32,646 bases of DNA from Acholeplasmataceae bacterium UBA4853 (GTDB lineage Bacteria; Bacillota_I; Bacilli_A; Acholeplasmatales; Acholeplasmataceae). The DNA is taken from contig DHEJ01000030.1 in NCBI GenBank assembly GCA_002399815.1, positions 1 through 32,646 on the forward strand, written 5' to 3'. Shown piece by piece: positions 25,200 to 32,646 of the stretch. A program made the position numbers and the translations under genes. Every line of letters begins with the position of its first letter. Within the stretch, counting starts at the first letter, position 1. A model generated the notes under the pieces. The model was given only the letters and a program-made list of their open reading frames with translations. It did no database searches and was not told the origin of the DNA.

Positions 25200-27929
25200 A
25201 TGCAAGAAAAACATGTTTATCAATTGAGTGTCGATGAAGTATTAAAACTTCATGATACCCCAATTAAAGGGCTAACAAGTAGTGAAGCTGCACACAGACT
25301 TGAAATTAATGGCCACAATAAGTTAAATGAAGGAAAGAAACGCAGTATCTTTTCTAAGTTACTCGATCAGTTTAAAGATTTCATGGTGATCGTATTAATC
25401 ATTGCATCATTCATCGCATTTGCTGCTGCAATTATTGAACAAAAACCAGAAGAATTAACTGAAGGATTATTAATTATTGCAATTGTTGTGATTAATGCAA
25501 TTCTAGGTGTTGTCCAAGAAGCCAAAGCTGAACAAGCACTAGAATCTATTAAGAAAATGTCATCACCACATACAACGGTTTTAAGAGATGGCGTTGAACA
25601 AGTTATTGATGTTGAACATGTTGTATTAGGTGACATCATTGTTTTACAAGCAGGTGATTATATTCCTGCAGATGTACGTATTATTCAATCAATCAATCTA
25701 AAGACAGATGAATCTGCTTTAACTGGAGAACCTGTTCCAGTGGAAAAAATTATTGACCCTATTACTAAAAATGATGTACCATTAGGTGACCGTATCAATT
25801 TAGGTTTTATGAGCACTGTAGTTACTTATGGTAGAGGTTTAGCAGTTGTAACTGGTACTGGTATGAATACTGAAATCGGTAAAATTGCAAGTATGCTTGA
25901 ATCAACTGAATCTGAACAAACACCACTACAAAAAAATATTTCTCAATTAGGTAAAACACTTGCATTAATTGCTTTAGTTGTTGTATCAATTATCTTTGTG
26001 ATTCAAATTATTAGAGGACTTCTGGAAGGTTCTACACTTGCTCAAATCCACTGGTTAGAAATATTTATGTCTTCTGTTGCACTTGCTGTTGCAGCAATTC
26101 CTGAAGGATTACCTGCAATTATTACGATTGTACTAGCTATTGGTATGCAAAACTTAGTTCGTCAACGTGCCATCATGAGAACATTACCTGCAGTTGAAAC
26201 ACTTGGTTCCACATCAATTATCTGTTCTGATAAAACCGGAACATTAACTCAAAATGTTATGACTGTAACAAATACATATTTATATGGTCAAGTTGATAAG
26301 GTTTCAGATATCAAAAATCCGTCCAATGAACTTAAAATGTTAATTGATTATGGTGTCTTATGTAATGATACTAAAGTTCAATTAACAGATGAAAACAAAT
26401 ATGTTAAAATCGGTGATCCAACTGAAATTGCATTAACAGATTTAGCAATCAATACTGCTATCAACCCAATCGATATCATCGCTAAGTACCCAAGAGTACA
26501 TGAACTACCTTTTGATTCTGAAAGAAAACTAATGACTACAGTTCATGAGATTAATGGTAAATATGTATCAATTACTAAGGGTGCACCAGATGTATTAGTT
26601 GCTCGCTTAAAATCAGTAAATATTAAAGGTGAAGTAAAACCTGTTACATCAAGTGATTCAGAACAATATTTAACTCAAAACCAAATGTTTGCTGACCAAG
26701 CATTAAGAGTACTAGCAATTGCTTATAAAGTATTTGAAAAAAATGATATTATAAAAACTTACTCAAATAAAGAATTAGAACATGATTTAATTATGTTAGG
26801 CTTAGTTGGTATGATTGACCCTGCAAGACCTGAAGTTAAGGATGCAATCATTGAAACCAAAAAAGCTGGTATCACTACCGTTATGATTACAGGAGACCAT
26901 AAGAACACTGCAATCGCTATTGCAAAAGAATTAGGCATTCTAGAAAATGGTCATATCGCAATTACTGGTAAAGATTTAGATTCTATGTCCGACGAAGACT
27001 TCAAAGCACAACTAAGAAATATTCGAGTTTATGCACGTGTATCACCTGAAAATAAAGTACGTATTGTAACCGCATGGAAAGAAACCGGACTCATTGTTGC
27101 AATGACCGGAGATGGTGTAAACGATGCACCATCCATTAAAAAAGCAGATATCGGTATTGCAATGGGTATTACAGGTACTGAGGTTGCCAAAGGTGCAGCA
27201 GATATGATTCTAACAGACGATAACTTTGCAACCATCGTTGGTGCTGTTAAAGAAGGTCGTACGATCTTATCTAACATTAAAAAAGCAATCCACTTCTTAC
27301 TATCGTGTAACATTGGTGAAATCATTACAATCTTCTTAGGTGTAACTGTTGGTATTCTATTATTCCCTGGTGAATTAAACCTTACGATTTTAACTGCCTC
27401 ACAAATTCTATGGGTTAACCTTGTAACTGACTCATTTATGGCAATTGCTTTAGGATTAGAACCTAAGGAACCAGATGTTATGAATTACCCTCCAAGAGAT
27501 AATTCTAAGAGCTTATTTGCTGGCGGATTAGGTTTCAAGATTGCATGGCAAGGTATTATGATTGGTTCTATAACATTCTTAGCATTCTTTATTGGTTACC
27601 AAATCGGTGGCGTACAACATGCTCAAACAATTACCTTTATGGTACTTGCTTTATCACAATTATTCCATGCATTTAACGTTCGTAGTGAAAACTTCTCAAC
27701 ATTCACATTAAAACCTAATAAGTATTTAATCTTTGCATTTATTGGCTGTTTAATACTACAACTGCTAACTGTAACCATTCCATTTGTTGCAGAAAAAATC
27801 TTCGGAATTGACTCTGTATTAAGTTGGCAATTACTTGACTGGGTGGTTGTGGTTGGATTATCAATCTTACCACTAGTTGTTGTTGAAATTGTTAAACTAG
27901 TTACACATTTTGTTAAAAAATCTGCATAA
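25200..27929 (+). CDS. P2A-type cation-transporting ATPase, probable Mn2+/Ca2+ exporter
   Basis: A 909-aa P-type ATPase with the full set of domains: N-terminal cation ATPase segment, actuator with TDESALTGEPVPV (TGE), membrane helix 4 with PEGLPAI, phosphorylation site DKTGTLTQN (Asp344), KGAPDVL in the nucleotide domain, and the hinge TGDGVNDAPSIKKADIGIA. Helix 5 has SCNIGEI and helix 6 NLVTDSF, matching the calcium-site residues of SERCA-like pumps, not the CPx pattern of heavy-metal pumps. Known relatives under the same riboswitch in lactic acid bacteria export Mn2+, so Mn2+ is likely, with Ca2+ possible. ATG 25200 follows AGAGGAA; a TTG at 25176 in the terminator tail is rejected. Confidence 0.93.
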   Translation: MQEKHVYQLSVDEVLKLHDTPIKGLTSSEAAHRLEINGHNKLNEGKKRSIFSKLLDQFKDFMVIVLIIASFIAFAAAIIEQKPEELTEGLLIIAIVVINAILGVVQEAKAEQALESIKKMSSPHTTVLRDGVEQVIDVEHVVLGDIIVLQAGDYIPADVRIIQSINLKTDESALTGEPVPVEKIIDPITKNDVPLGDRINLGFMSTVVTYGRGLAVVTGTGMNTEIGKIASMLESTESEQTPLQKNISQLGKTLALIALVVVSIIFVIQIIRGLLEGSTLAQIHWLEIFMSSVALAVAAIPEGLPAIITIVLAIGMQNLVRQRAIMRTLPAVETLGSTSIICSDKTGTLTQNVMTVTNTYLYGQVDKVSDIKNPSNELKMLIDYGVLCNDTKVQLTDENKYVKIGDPTEIALTDLAINTAINPIDIIAKYPRVHELPFDSERKLMTTVHEINGKYVSITKGAPDVLVARLKSVNIKGEVKPVTSSDSEQYLTQNQMFADQALRVLAIAYKVFEKNDIIKTYSNKELEHDLIMLGLVGMIDPARPEVKDAIIETKKAGITTVMITGDHKNTAIAIAKELGILENGHIAITGKDLDSMSDEDFKAQLRNIRVYARVSPENKVRIVTAWKETGLIVAMTGDGVNDAPSIKKADIGIAMGITGTEVAKGAADMILTDDNFATIVGAVKEGRTILSNIKKAIHFLLSCNIGEIITIFLGVTVGILLFPGELNLTILTASQILWVNLVTDSFMAIALGLEPKEPDVMNYPPRDNSKSLFAGGLGFKIAWQGIMIGSITFLAFFIGYQIGGVQHAQTITFMVLALSQLFHAFNVRSENFSTFTLKPNKYLIFAFIGCLILQLLTVTIPFVAEKIFGIDSVLSWQLLDWVVVVGLSILPLVVVEIVKLVTHFVKKSA

Positions 27930-27945
27930 TATATTAAATAGTTTA

Positions 27946-27982
27946 ACTAGGTACTTTCTTTTATGAAGTACCTAGTTTTTTT
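27946..27982 (+). terminator. Terminator of the ATPase gene
   Basis: ACTAGGTACTT and AAGTACCTAGT form an 11-bp perfect stem followed by seven T's, 17 bp after the stop codon. Downstream is the minus-strand rnpB terminator. Confidence 0.92.
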
Positions 27983-28002
27983 ATATGTAAACTCGATAAA
28001 AT

Positions 28003-28026
28003 AAAAACCACCCGAAGGTGGTTTTT
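28003..28026 (-). terminator. Terminator of rnpB
   Basis: AAAAACCACC and GGTGGTTTTT form a 10-bp perfect stem with a CGAA loop on the plus strand; on the minus strand it ends in a T-run, seven bases after the RNase P RNA 3' end. Near-symmetric, so it could also back up the plus-strand terminator. Confidence 0.9.
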
Positions 28027-28032
28027 GCATAA

Positions 28033-28386
28033 GAATTGGTGCATAAGCCATGTTCTGTAGAAGATTTGAATCTTCTTGTGACTATTTATCTCGAGTATTA
28101 CTCGCAAGATCATATATTGCTATTGATCTCGTGCCCCTACCAAATTTGGGTTGCTAGCTTGAGGGGTTTACCGCGTTTCATCCTATTTATTTCTAAATAG
28201 TATCGTTTCTGTGGCACGTTATAATCTTTTTAACATAGTTTCCCTTAGCTAAATCGATCGCCGTTATGTTTTAACATACCCAAGGTTATTGCTTCCCTTG
28301 GCACAAACACTACATACCAAAAGGTATGTGCTAGCATGGACTTTCCTAACAAAGTATATTACTTTGCTCAGTCACCTTCCCAATTC
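28033..28386 (-). ncRNA. rnpB: RNase P RNA (ribozyme component)
   Basis: RNase P RNA cuts the 5' leaders of pre-tRNAs. Read on the minus strand, GAATTGGG (28386-28379) pairs with CCAATTC (28039-28033) as helix P1. Next comes GGTGACTGAGC and the universal TAGGAAAGTCCATGCTAGC. Near the 3' end is ACAGAACATGGCTTAT, the counterpart of helix P4. About 354 nt, short enough for the Bacillus-like B type. The gap from 27930 to 28434 is otherwise only its promoter and the two terminators. The 3' end is inferred from P1 and may be off by a few bases. Confidence 0.94.
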
Positions 28387-28400
28387 TTTAATGCTTAATC

Positions 28401-28429
28401 ATTTTATATTTATTTATGTTAAATGTCAA
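28401..28429 (-). promoter_or_regulatory. Promoter of rnpB
   Basis: A consensus TTGACA (28429-28424) and TAAAAT (28406-28401), exactly 17 bp apart, with transcription starting near 28393, seven bases before the RNA. It starts six bases after the pnp stop codon. Confidence 0.8.
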
Positions 28430-28434
28430 ATTAA

Positions 28435-30579
28435 TTAAGCGTCTTTACGACTTAAGTCAACGCGACCTTTTTCATCAATTTTAACAACTTTAACTTTCAC
28501 AACATCACCAACTGCAACCTTACCGTTTAAACTCTCTGTTCTTTCCTTATCCCATTTAGAAATATGGATTAAACCTTCAGTACCAGTAAATATTTCAGCG
28601 AATGCGCCTTGAACTTTCTTACCATCTTTATCCATTAATAAGCGAGTCACTTTAGCATCATATACTTCGCCAACTTTAGCTTCTCTTACAAGGCTTTGGA
28701 TGTATTCTGCAGCTTTTTTGATCCATGCAGAATCAGTATGCATAATAAATACGCGTCCATCTTGTTCAATATCAATCTTAACGTTGTTATGATCTTCAAT
28801 GATTTGAGTAATAATCTTACCACCTGAACCAATTACATCACGAATCTTATCTGGATTAATCTTAATCATTTTAACTTTTGGTGCATAATCACTTAAATCA
28901 GATCTAACATCACTAATTGTTTCATTCATGTGACTTAAGATATGTAATCTACCAAGACGCGCTTGTTCAAGTGCTTCTTGCATGATTTCAGTTGTGATAC
29001 CTGTAATCTTAATATCCATTTGAAGTGCTGTAATACCATCTTTTGTTCCAGCAACTTTAAAGTCCATATCGCCTTCATGATCTTCCATCCCTTGAATGTC
29101 AGATAAAATTGCGTAATGATTACCTTCTTTGATAAGTCCCATAGCAATCCCAGCTACTGGAGATAAAATCGGAACTCCCGCAGCCATTAAAGCCATTGAA
29201 CCCACACAAATAGTTGCTTGAGATGAAGAACCATTGGATTCTAAAATTTCAGATACCATACGAATGGAATAAGGGAATACTTCTTCACTAGGTAATACTT
29301 GTAGTAACGCACGTTCACCTAAAGCACCATGACCAATTTCACGACGACCTGGAGATCCATAACGACCTGTTTCACCTACTGAGAATGGAGGGAAATTATA
29401 ATGTAACATGAAACGTTTTGTTACATCAGTTGTTTCAAGTCCATCAATAATTTGATTTTCACCTAATGATCCTAAAGTAACTACACCTAAAGCTTGAGTT
29501 TGTCCTCTTGTAAATAATGCAGAACCGTGTGTTCTAGGTAAAATATCTACTCTAGATGATAGTGGTCTAATTTCATCCACTTTTCTACCATCAGGTCTAA
29601 CTTTATCTTCAGTAATTAAACGTCTAACTTCTTTAGTAACAATCTTATCAACAACCATACCAACTTGACTTAAGAAATCTTTTGATTTTGCTTCATCAAG
29701 TACTTTAATACCTTCAACTTCTTTCCAGAAGTTTGTCTTTTCAAAGTGTTTTAATGTTTGGTCTTTAATTTGTTTAATTGCATCTTCTCTTTCTAGTTTT
29801 TCAACAATAGAAACAGCACTTAATAAATCTTTTTCAGCATACGCTTGAACCATCTTAAAGATGTCTTCATCGATTGCTAATAATTCTGGTGTAACTTTAG
29901 CTTCACCAGCAGCAGCTTTAATCGTTTCTTGGAAAGCACATAATGTCTTAATTGCTTCATGACCAAATAAAATTGCTTCTAACATATCTTTTTCTGAAAC
30001 TTGTTTAGCGCCAGCTTCAACCATGTTAATTGCTTCTTTAGTACCTGCAACAATTAAATCGATATCTGATTTTAATAATTGTTCTGGTGTTGGATTTAAA
30101 ATAAATTGACCATCAACACGTCCAACATGAGCACCAGCAATTGGTCCTAAAAATGGAATATTAGAAATTTCAAGTGCTAAACTTGAACCTAACATTGCAG
30201 CCATTTCATTTGAACATTCAGGATCACTTGATAACACTGTACTAATCACTTGTACTTCGTTTCTATAACCTTCATCAAATAATGGACGAATTGGTCTATC
30301 AATTAATCTTGATGTTAATGTTTCATGTTCAGAAGGTCTACCTTCTCTTCTTAAAAATCCTCCAGGGATTTTACCTGCTGCATATAACTTTTCTTGGTAA
30401 ATTACCATTAATGGGAAAAAATCAGTTTGACCAGGTTTCGCTTTTGCAACAGCAGTTGATAATACAACTGTGTCACCATAATAAATTAAAGTGGAACCAC
30501 CCGCTTGTTTAGCGACTTCTCCAACTTCAACACGCAAGGGTTTACCCGCAAGCATTGTTTCAAAAATTTGTTTTGCCAT
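28435..30579 (-). CDS. pnp: Polyribonucleotide nucleotidyltransferase (PNPase)
   Basis: A 714-aa phosphorolytic 3'-to-5' exoribonuclease in RNA turnover. Domains in order: RNase PH-like 1 (about 8-140, with GGFLRREGRPSEHE and RLIDRPIRPLF), all-helical middle domain (about 230-310), RNase PH-like 2 (about 320-545, with RTHGSALFTRGQTQAL and GSPGRREIGHGALGERAL), a KH domain (about 550-610, IRDVIGSGGKIITQI) and an S1 domain (about 620-695). Length is normal. ATG 30579 follows AAGGAGA at eight bases; a start six codons up (30597) overlaps that site and is rejected. It follows rpsO but is separated from it by a terminator and an extended -10. Confidence 0.96.
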   Translation of the reverse strand: MAKQIFETMLAGKPLRVEVGEVAKQAGGSTLIYYGDTVVLSTAVAKAKPGQTDFFPLMVIYQEKLYAAGKIPGGFLRREGRPSEHETLTSRLIDRPIRPLFDEGYRNEVQVISTVLSSDPECSNEMAAMLGSSLALEISNIPFLGPIAGAHVGRVDGQFILNPTPEQLLKSDIDLIVAGTKEAINMVEAGAKQVSEKDMLEAILFGHEAIKTLCAFQETIKAAAGEAKVTPELLAIDEDIFKMVQAYAEKDLLSAVSIVEKLEREDAIKQIKDQTLKHFEKTNFWKEVEGIKVLDEAKSKDFLSQVGMVVDKIVTKEVRRLITEDKVRPDGRKVDEIRPLSSRVDILPRTHGSALFTRGQTQALGVVTLGSLGENQIIDGLETTDVTKRFMLHYNFPPFSVGETGRYGSPGRREIGHGALGERALLQVLPSEEVFPYSIRMVSEILESNGSSSQATICVGSMALMAAGVPILSPVAGIAMGLIKEGNHYAILSDIQGMEDHEGDMDFKVAGTKDGITALQMDIKITGITTEIMQEALEQARLGRLHILSHMNETISDVRSDLSDYAPKVKMIKINPDKIRDVIGSGGKIITQIIEDHNNVKIDIEQDGRVFIMHTDSAWIKKAAEYIQSLVREAKVGEVYDAKVTRLLMDKDGKKVQGAFAEIFTGTEGLIHISKWDKERTESLNGKVAVGDVVKVKVVKIDEKGRVDLSRKDA

Positions 30580-30633
30580 ATATAAAATCTCCTTCATTTT
30601 ATATTAAAATATTTATATTTTTTAACCTTTACT

Positions 30634-30642
30634 ATTATAACA
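30634..30642 (-). promoter_or_regulatory. Extended -10 promoter of pnp
   Basis: The minus strand reads TGTTATAAT (TG-T-TATAAT), 55 bases before the pnp start. A TTGAGT lies 20 bp upstream, a long spacing for a -35. Confidence 0.5.
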
Positions 30643-30693
30643 TCTTTTATAACCTTTTAACTCAAAATTAAGGAATTATGGTTATAAATAGAA

Positions 30694-30717
30694 AAAAAAC
30701 TCCAAATGGAGTTTTTT
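30694..30717 (-). terminator. Terminator after rpsO
   Basis: AAAAAACTCC and GGAGTTTTTT form a 10-bp perfect stem with an AAAT loop; the minus-strand product ends in T's. It overlaps the last bases of rpsO and separates it from pnp, so pnp is mainly driven by its own promoter. Confidence 0.9.
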
Positions 30718-30985
30718 ATCTTCTTAATCCAAGTTCAGTGATCAATGCAGTATATCTAGCTACATCTGTATCTTTAAGATACTTCAGTAAATTACGTCTA
30801 CGACCAATTTTCATGAATAAACCACGTTTTGAGTGAAAATCATGGGTATGAGTTTGTAGATGCGCATTTAACTCGTTGATTTCATGTGTTAGAATTGCCA
30901 CTTGAACTTCAGGTGAACCTGTGTCCCCTGCAAATCTTGCAAACTTTTCAACTAGTGCTTTTTTGCTGTCTTTTGATAATGCCAT
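30716..30985 (-). CDS. rpsO: 30S ribosomal protein S15
   Basis: An 89-aa primary 16S rRNA-binding protein of the small subunit, organising the central domain. The sequence has GDTGSPEVQVAILTHEINELNAHLQTH and KRGLFMKIGRRRNLLKYLK, with a C-terminal ELGLRR. Length is the standard one. ATG follows AGGAGG. A strong promoter lies 67 bp upstream and the leader between is structured, which fits S15's habit of repressing its own mRNA. Its neighbours are pnp downstream and darA upstream. Confidence 0.98.
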   Translation of the reverse strand: MALSKDSKKALVEKFARFAGDTGSPEVQVAILTHEINELNAHLQTHTHDFHSKRGLFMKIGRRRNLLKYLKDTDVARYTALITELGLRR

Positions 30986-31052
30986 GTGTGTCCTCCTATG
31001 TCTCGTATAACTAAAGATTTCGTTTTGGCTAACGTTGTCCTTGTTACCGACC
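30986..31052 (-). promoter_or_regulatory. Structured 5' leader of rpsO, possible S15-binding site
   Basis: The 67-nt leader starts GGTCGGTAAC and contains a hairpin of GGTAAC (31048-31043) with GTTAGCC (31033-31027), a bulged A and a G-U pair, then a pairing-prone stretch up to the AGGAGG. Leaders that bind S15 in other bacteria have related G-U/G-C features, but I cannot place this in a described class. Confidence 0.4.
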
Positions 31053-31058
31053 TACGAC

Positions 31059-31087
31059 ATAATACCATATTTAAAAATAAAAATCAA
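31059..31087 (-). promoter_or_regulatory. Promoter of rpsO
   Basis: TTGATT (31087-31082) and TATTAT (31064-31059) are exactly 17 bp apart on the minus strand, with TG before the -10. Confidence 0.65.
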
Positions 31088-31138
31088 CATACTTAGTGTT
31101 ATTTTTATTAAAATACGCGAATTAAGTGACAAAATGCA

Positions 31139-31462
31139 TTAAATTTTGATAAATTGGTCTACATTTAGGATAAAAACTGTTGCACCACCAACTGAAACTT
31201 CAATTGGTAAAGAGCTAAATGCACCAAATTCATTGACAATAGCATTTGGTACAATTTTGTTTCTAGTTTTTGAGTGTTTCTCAATAATATCTAATACTTC
31301 AGGAACTTTTTCATCGTTAACACCAATGAGAAACGTTGCATTTCCTTCACGTAAAAATCCGCCCTTAGTTGCCAATCTGGTAGCAAAAAAGTGATCTTTC
31401 ACTAATCCTTTTTGAACTTTGTTTGCATCATCATTAGATACAACTGCGATAACCATTTTCAT
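31139..31462 (-). CDS. darA: Cyclic-di-AMP receptor DarA (PII-like)
   Basis: A 107-aa PII-like signal protein (PstA/DarA, YaaQ) that binds cyclic di-AMP as a trimer. The N terminus MKMVIAVVSNDDANKV, then ATRLATKGGFLREGNATFLIG and the C-terminal VEVSVGGATVFIL with DQF match closely. The stretch between beta strands is typical. Its target is unknown in the family; in Firmicutes c-di-AMP governs potassium and osmotic balance. The diadenylate cyclase and phosphodiesterase are not in the window. ATG follows AGAGGGG. Extended -10 TGATAAAAT at 31500-31492 gives it its own promoter. Confidence 0.95.
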   Translation of the reverse strand: MKMVIAVVSNDDANKVQKGLVKDHFFATRLATKGGFLREGNATFLIGVNDEKVPEVLDIIEKHSKTRNKIVPNAIVNEFGAFSSLPIEVSVGGATVFILNVDQFIKI

Positions 31463-31491
31463 GTAAAGTACCCCTCTTTGTGTATATTATT

Positions 31492-31500
31492 ATTTTATCA
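31492..31500 (-). promoter_or_regulatory. Extended -10 promoter of darA
   Basis: The minus strand reads TGATAAAAT, an extended -10, 30 bases before the darA start and just after the ribF stop. No clear -35; the upstream half lies in ribF. Confidence 0.4.
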
Positions 31501-31507
31501 TAGTTTT

Positions 31508-32401
31508 TTATTTATGCATTAACAAGAGTGTCTGTTTGACATCTTTATTAATTTGCTTTAATAGATCTTCTAGATTATCATACTTGATTTCGTCTCTTAA
31601 ATAATATTCAAAAAACACTGTAATCTCTTTATGATATAAATCTCCATCATAATCTAAAATGAATACTTCTAATCTTCTAGTTGTTGAATAATTCAAAGTA
31701 GGATTATGCCCTAAATTTGCACATCCAATATAGATATGGTCATCAATCTTGACCTTAACAGCATATACACCTATTTTAGGCAAATAATAGTTCTTATAAT
31801 TAATGTTTGCTGTTGGGTAACCGATAAGTTTACCTACTTTATCTCCGTGAATTACTTCACCATGAATGCCATAACTACGGTTTAGTAAAGACTTCGCTAA
31901 TCCTAGGTTGCCGTTATCAAGTAATGCTTTAACATAGGTAGTTGATACTCTAACATTTTTATATAAAAAATCATCCATAATAACTAATTCGAAATGCTTT
32001 TCTAAATCATGAACTGTACCAAGTCCTTTATGACCAAACTTGAAATCTCTGCCTACTACAATTCTTTTTACATGAATGCGTTTTAAGAAGTTAATAAACT
32101 CAGCTGCTGGTAACTTAGAAAAATTATCCGTAAAATCAACAATAATAAAATAATCTAAATTAAACCCTTCAAGTACTTTTTCCTTATCATGGTTATCCAT
32201 TAAAATTGGCAACTTTGTCTTTGTAATGACTGAAATTGGATGAGGATAAAAAGTCATCACTGCACTTTTAGTATCTGCATATGATTGTGTTTTATGTATC
32301 AAATTTTGATGCCCTAGATGAAGTCCATCAAAATTACCAATTGCTAAAGTAATTGGTTCGTTGATTTCAATATCTTTAAATTCGCTATGTATCGTTTTCA
32401 T
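31508..32401 (-). CDS. ribF: Bifunctional riboflavin kinase/FAD synthetase
   Basis: A 297-aa enzyme that phosphorylates riboflavin to FMN and adenylates FMN to FAD. The N-terminal nucleotidyltransferase domain (about 1-165) has LAIGNFDGLHLGHQNLI and VVGRDFKFGHKGLG; the C-terminal kinase domain (about 175-295) has KLIGYPTANINY, YLPKIGVYAV and the conserved RLEVFILDYDGDLY. Since riboflavin biosynthesis genes are absent here, riboflavin is probably imported, and the fni product also needs FMN. The ATG overlaps the truB TGA stop (ATGA), the usual truB-ribF pairing. Confidence 0.96.
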   Translation of the reverse strand: MKTIHSEFKDIEINEPITLAIGNFDGLHLGHQNLIHKTQSYADTKSAVMTFYPHPISVITKTKLPILMDNHDKEKVLEGFNLDYFIIVDFTDNFSKLPAAEFINFLKRIHVKRIVVGRDFKFGHKGLGTVHDLEKHFELVIMDDFLYKNVRVSTTYVKALLDNGNLGLAKSLLNRSYGIHGEVIHGDKVGKLIGYPTANINYKNYYLPKIGVYAVKVKIDDHIYIGCANLGHNPTLNYSTTRRLEVFILDYDGDLYHKEITVFFEYYLRDEIKYDNLEDLLKQINKDVKQTLLLMHK

Positions 32402-32646
32402 GTTAACCTCTTAAAAAAGTATTTCGGTTCAAAATGATCCTCAACCAACTCATAATAAGCAATATAATGTTCCTCTGAATCAATAACAACAAACGGTGTT
32501 TTTTCTAGAGTCTGTCTCTCATCTAAATATACGCCATTTAAAACCAGTTTCACCATATAATCATTTAACTTAACAGTTCTGACTTGATCAAATAATAAAA
32601 CATCTGTTATGACATCATCTATACTAACATCCTCAATAAGTTTTGC
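32398..32646 (-). CDS. truB: tRNA pseudouridine(55) synthase, C-terminal part (truncated by the window edge)
   Basis: The last 82 codons of a gene that runs on past the window's right end, in frame from base 32646 to the TGA at 32398-32400. The peptide has no catalytic motif (the active-site Asp lies upstream), and is beta-rich: DVITDVLLFDQVRTVKL and PFVVIDSEEHYIAYYELVE resemble the C-terminal RNA-binding region of TruB, ending near KYFFKRLT. The assignment rests mainly on the position directly before ribF with an ATGA overlap. Enzyme would make pseudouridine 55 in tRNA. Confidence 0.75.
   Translation of the reverse strand, partial: AKLIEDVSIDDVITDVLLFDQVRTVKLNDYMVKLVLNGVYLDERQTLEKTPFVVIDSEEHYIAYYELVEDHFEPKYFFKRLT

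Noticed and set aside
28935..29147. Frame inside pnp in another phase
   Set aside because: Shadow of PNPase, whose frame is fully conserved.
1..32646. CRISPR arrays, insertion sequences, prophage or toxin-antitoxin genes
   Set aside because: No repeat-spacer pattern, transposase motif or phage gene was seen; the Imm-5-like resemblance at 1340-1765 has no toxin partner.

Overview
The window is a low-G+C, AT-rich bacterial chromosome segment that reads best as an Acholeplasma-like mollicute. TGA is used repeatedly as a true stop (for example dapH, dapB, lysA, fni, mvaD, truB) and Trp is encoded by TGG, so the code is standard, not the Mycoplasma code. The tmRNA tag ends in a mollicute-like YSFA. 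RNase P RNA, the c-di-AMP receptor DarA and the gene-order blocks (truB-ribF, rpsO-pnp, mvaK1-mvaD-mvaK2-fni) are Firmicute-type. Species assignment is inference. No transposase, phage gene, CRISPR array or tRNA was seen; this looks like core chromosome.

Layout. 2-350 (-): tmRNA. 399-1265 (-): an ECF-type vitamin transporter S component. 1340-9457 (-): a nine-gene operon read right to left, lysA-lysC-dapF-asd-dapA-dapB-dapH-dapL plus a 141-aa protein of unknown role. It sits behind a lysine riboswitch with an intrinsic terminator (9470-9671), and many of its genes are joined by ATGA stop/start overlaps. It encodes the acetylated diaminopimelate route from aspartate to lysine; two steps have no gene here: the aminotransferase that makes N-acetyl-diaminopimelate, and homoserine dehydrogenase-type branches are also absent. 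9793-11197 (+): a LemA-family protein and a TPM-domain lipoprotein. 11217-14519 (-): a secreted 5'-nucleotidase-like lipoprotein and a membrane PAS-GGDEF protein. 14685-16447 (-): GMP reductase and an acyl-ACP thioesterase. 16539-18718: a small membrane protein (+), an aldo/keto reductase (-) and a six-to-eight-helix membrane protein (+).

18749-22647 (-): the lower mevalonate pathway (mvaK1, mvaD, mvaK2, fni), from mevalonate to the isopentenyl/dimethylallyl diphosphates. It diverges from ppiB-psuK-psuG (22725-25014, +) across a perfect 18-bp palindrome that gives a TATAAT to both strands. 25018-27929 (+): a promoter, a yybP-ykoY (manganese) riboswitch with terminator, and a P2A-type cation ATPase, which together point to a Mn2+/Ca2+ exporter. 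28003-28429 (-): rnpB with its own strong promoter and terminator. 28435-32646 (-): pnp, rpsO with a structured leader, darA, ribF and the 3' end of truB.

Two metabolite-sensing RNAs (lysine and Mn2+), two catalytic or quality-control RNAs (rnpB, ssrA) and two second-messenger proteins (GGDEF protein, DarA) make this a regulation-rich stretch for a mollicute. I found no clearly new system. The best candidates for something undescribed are the 141-aa protein at the end of the lysine operon, the rpsO leader, the LemA/TPM-lipoprotein pair and the unusual tmRNA tag.
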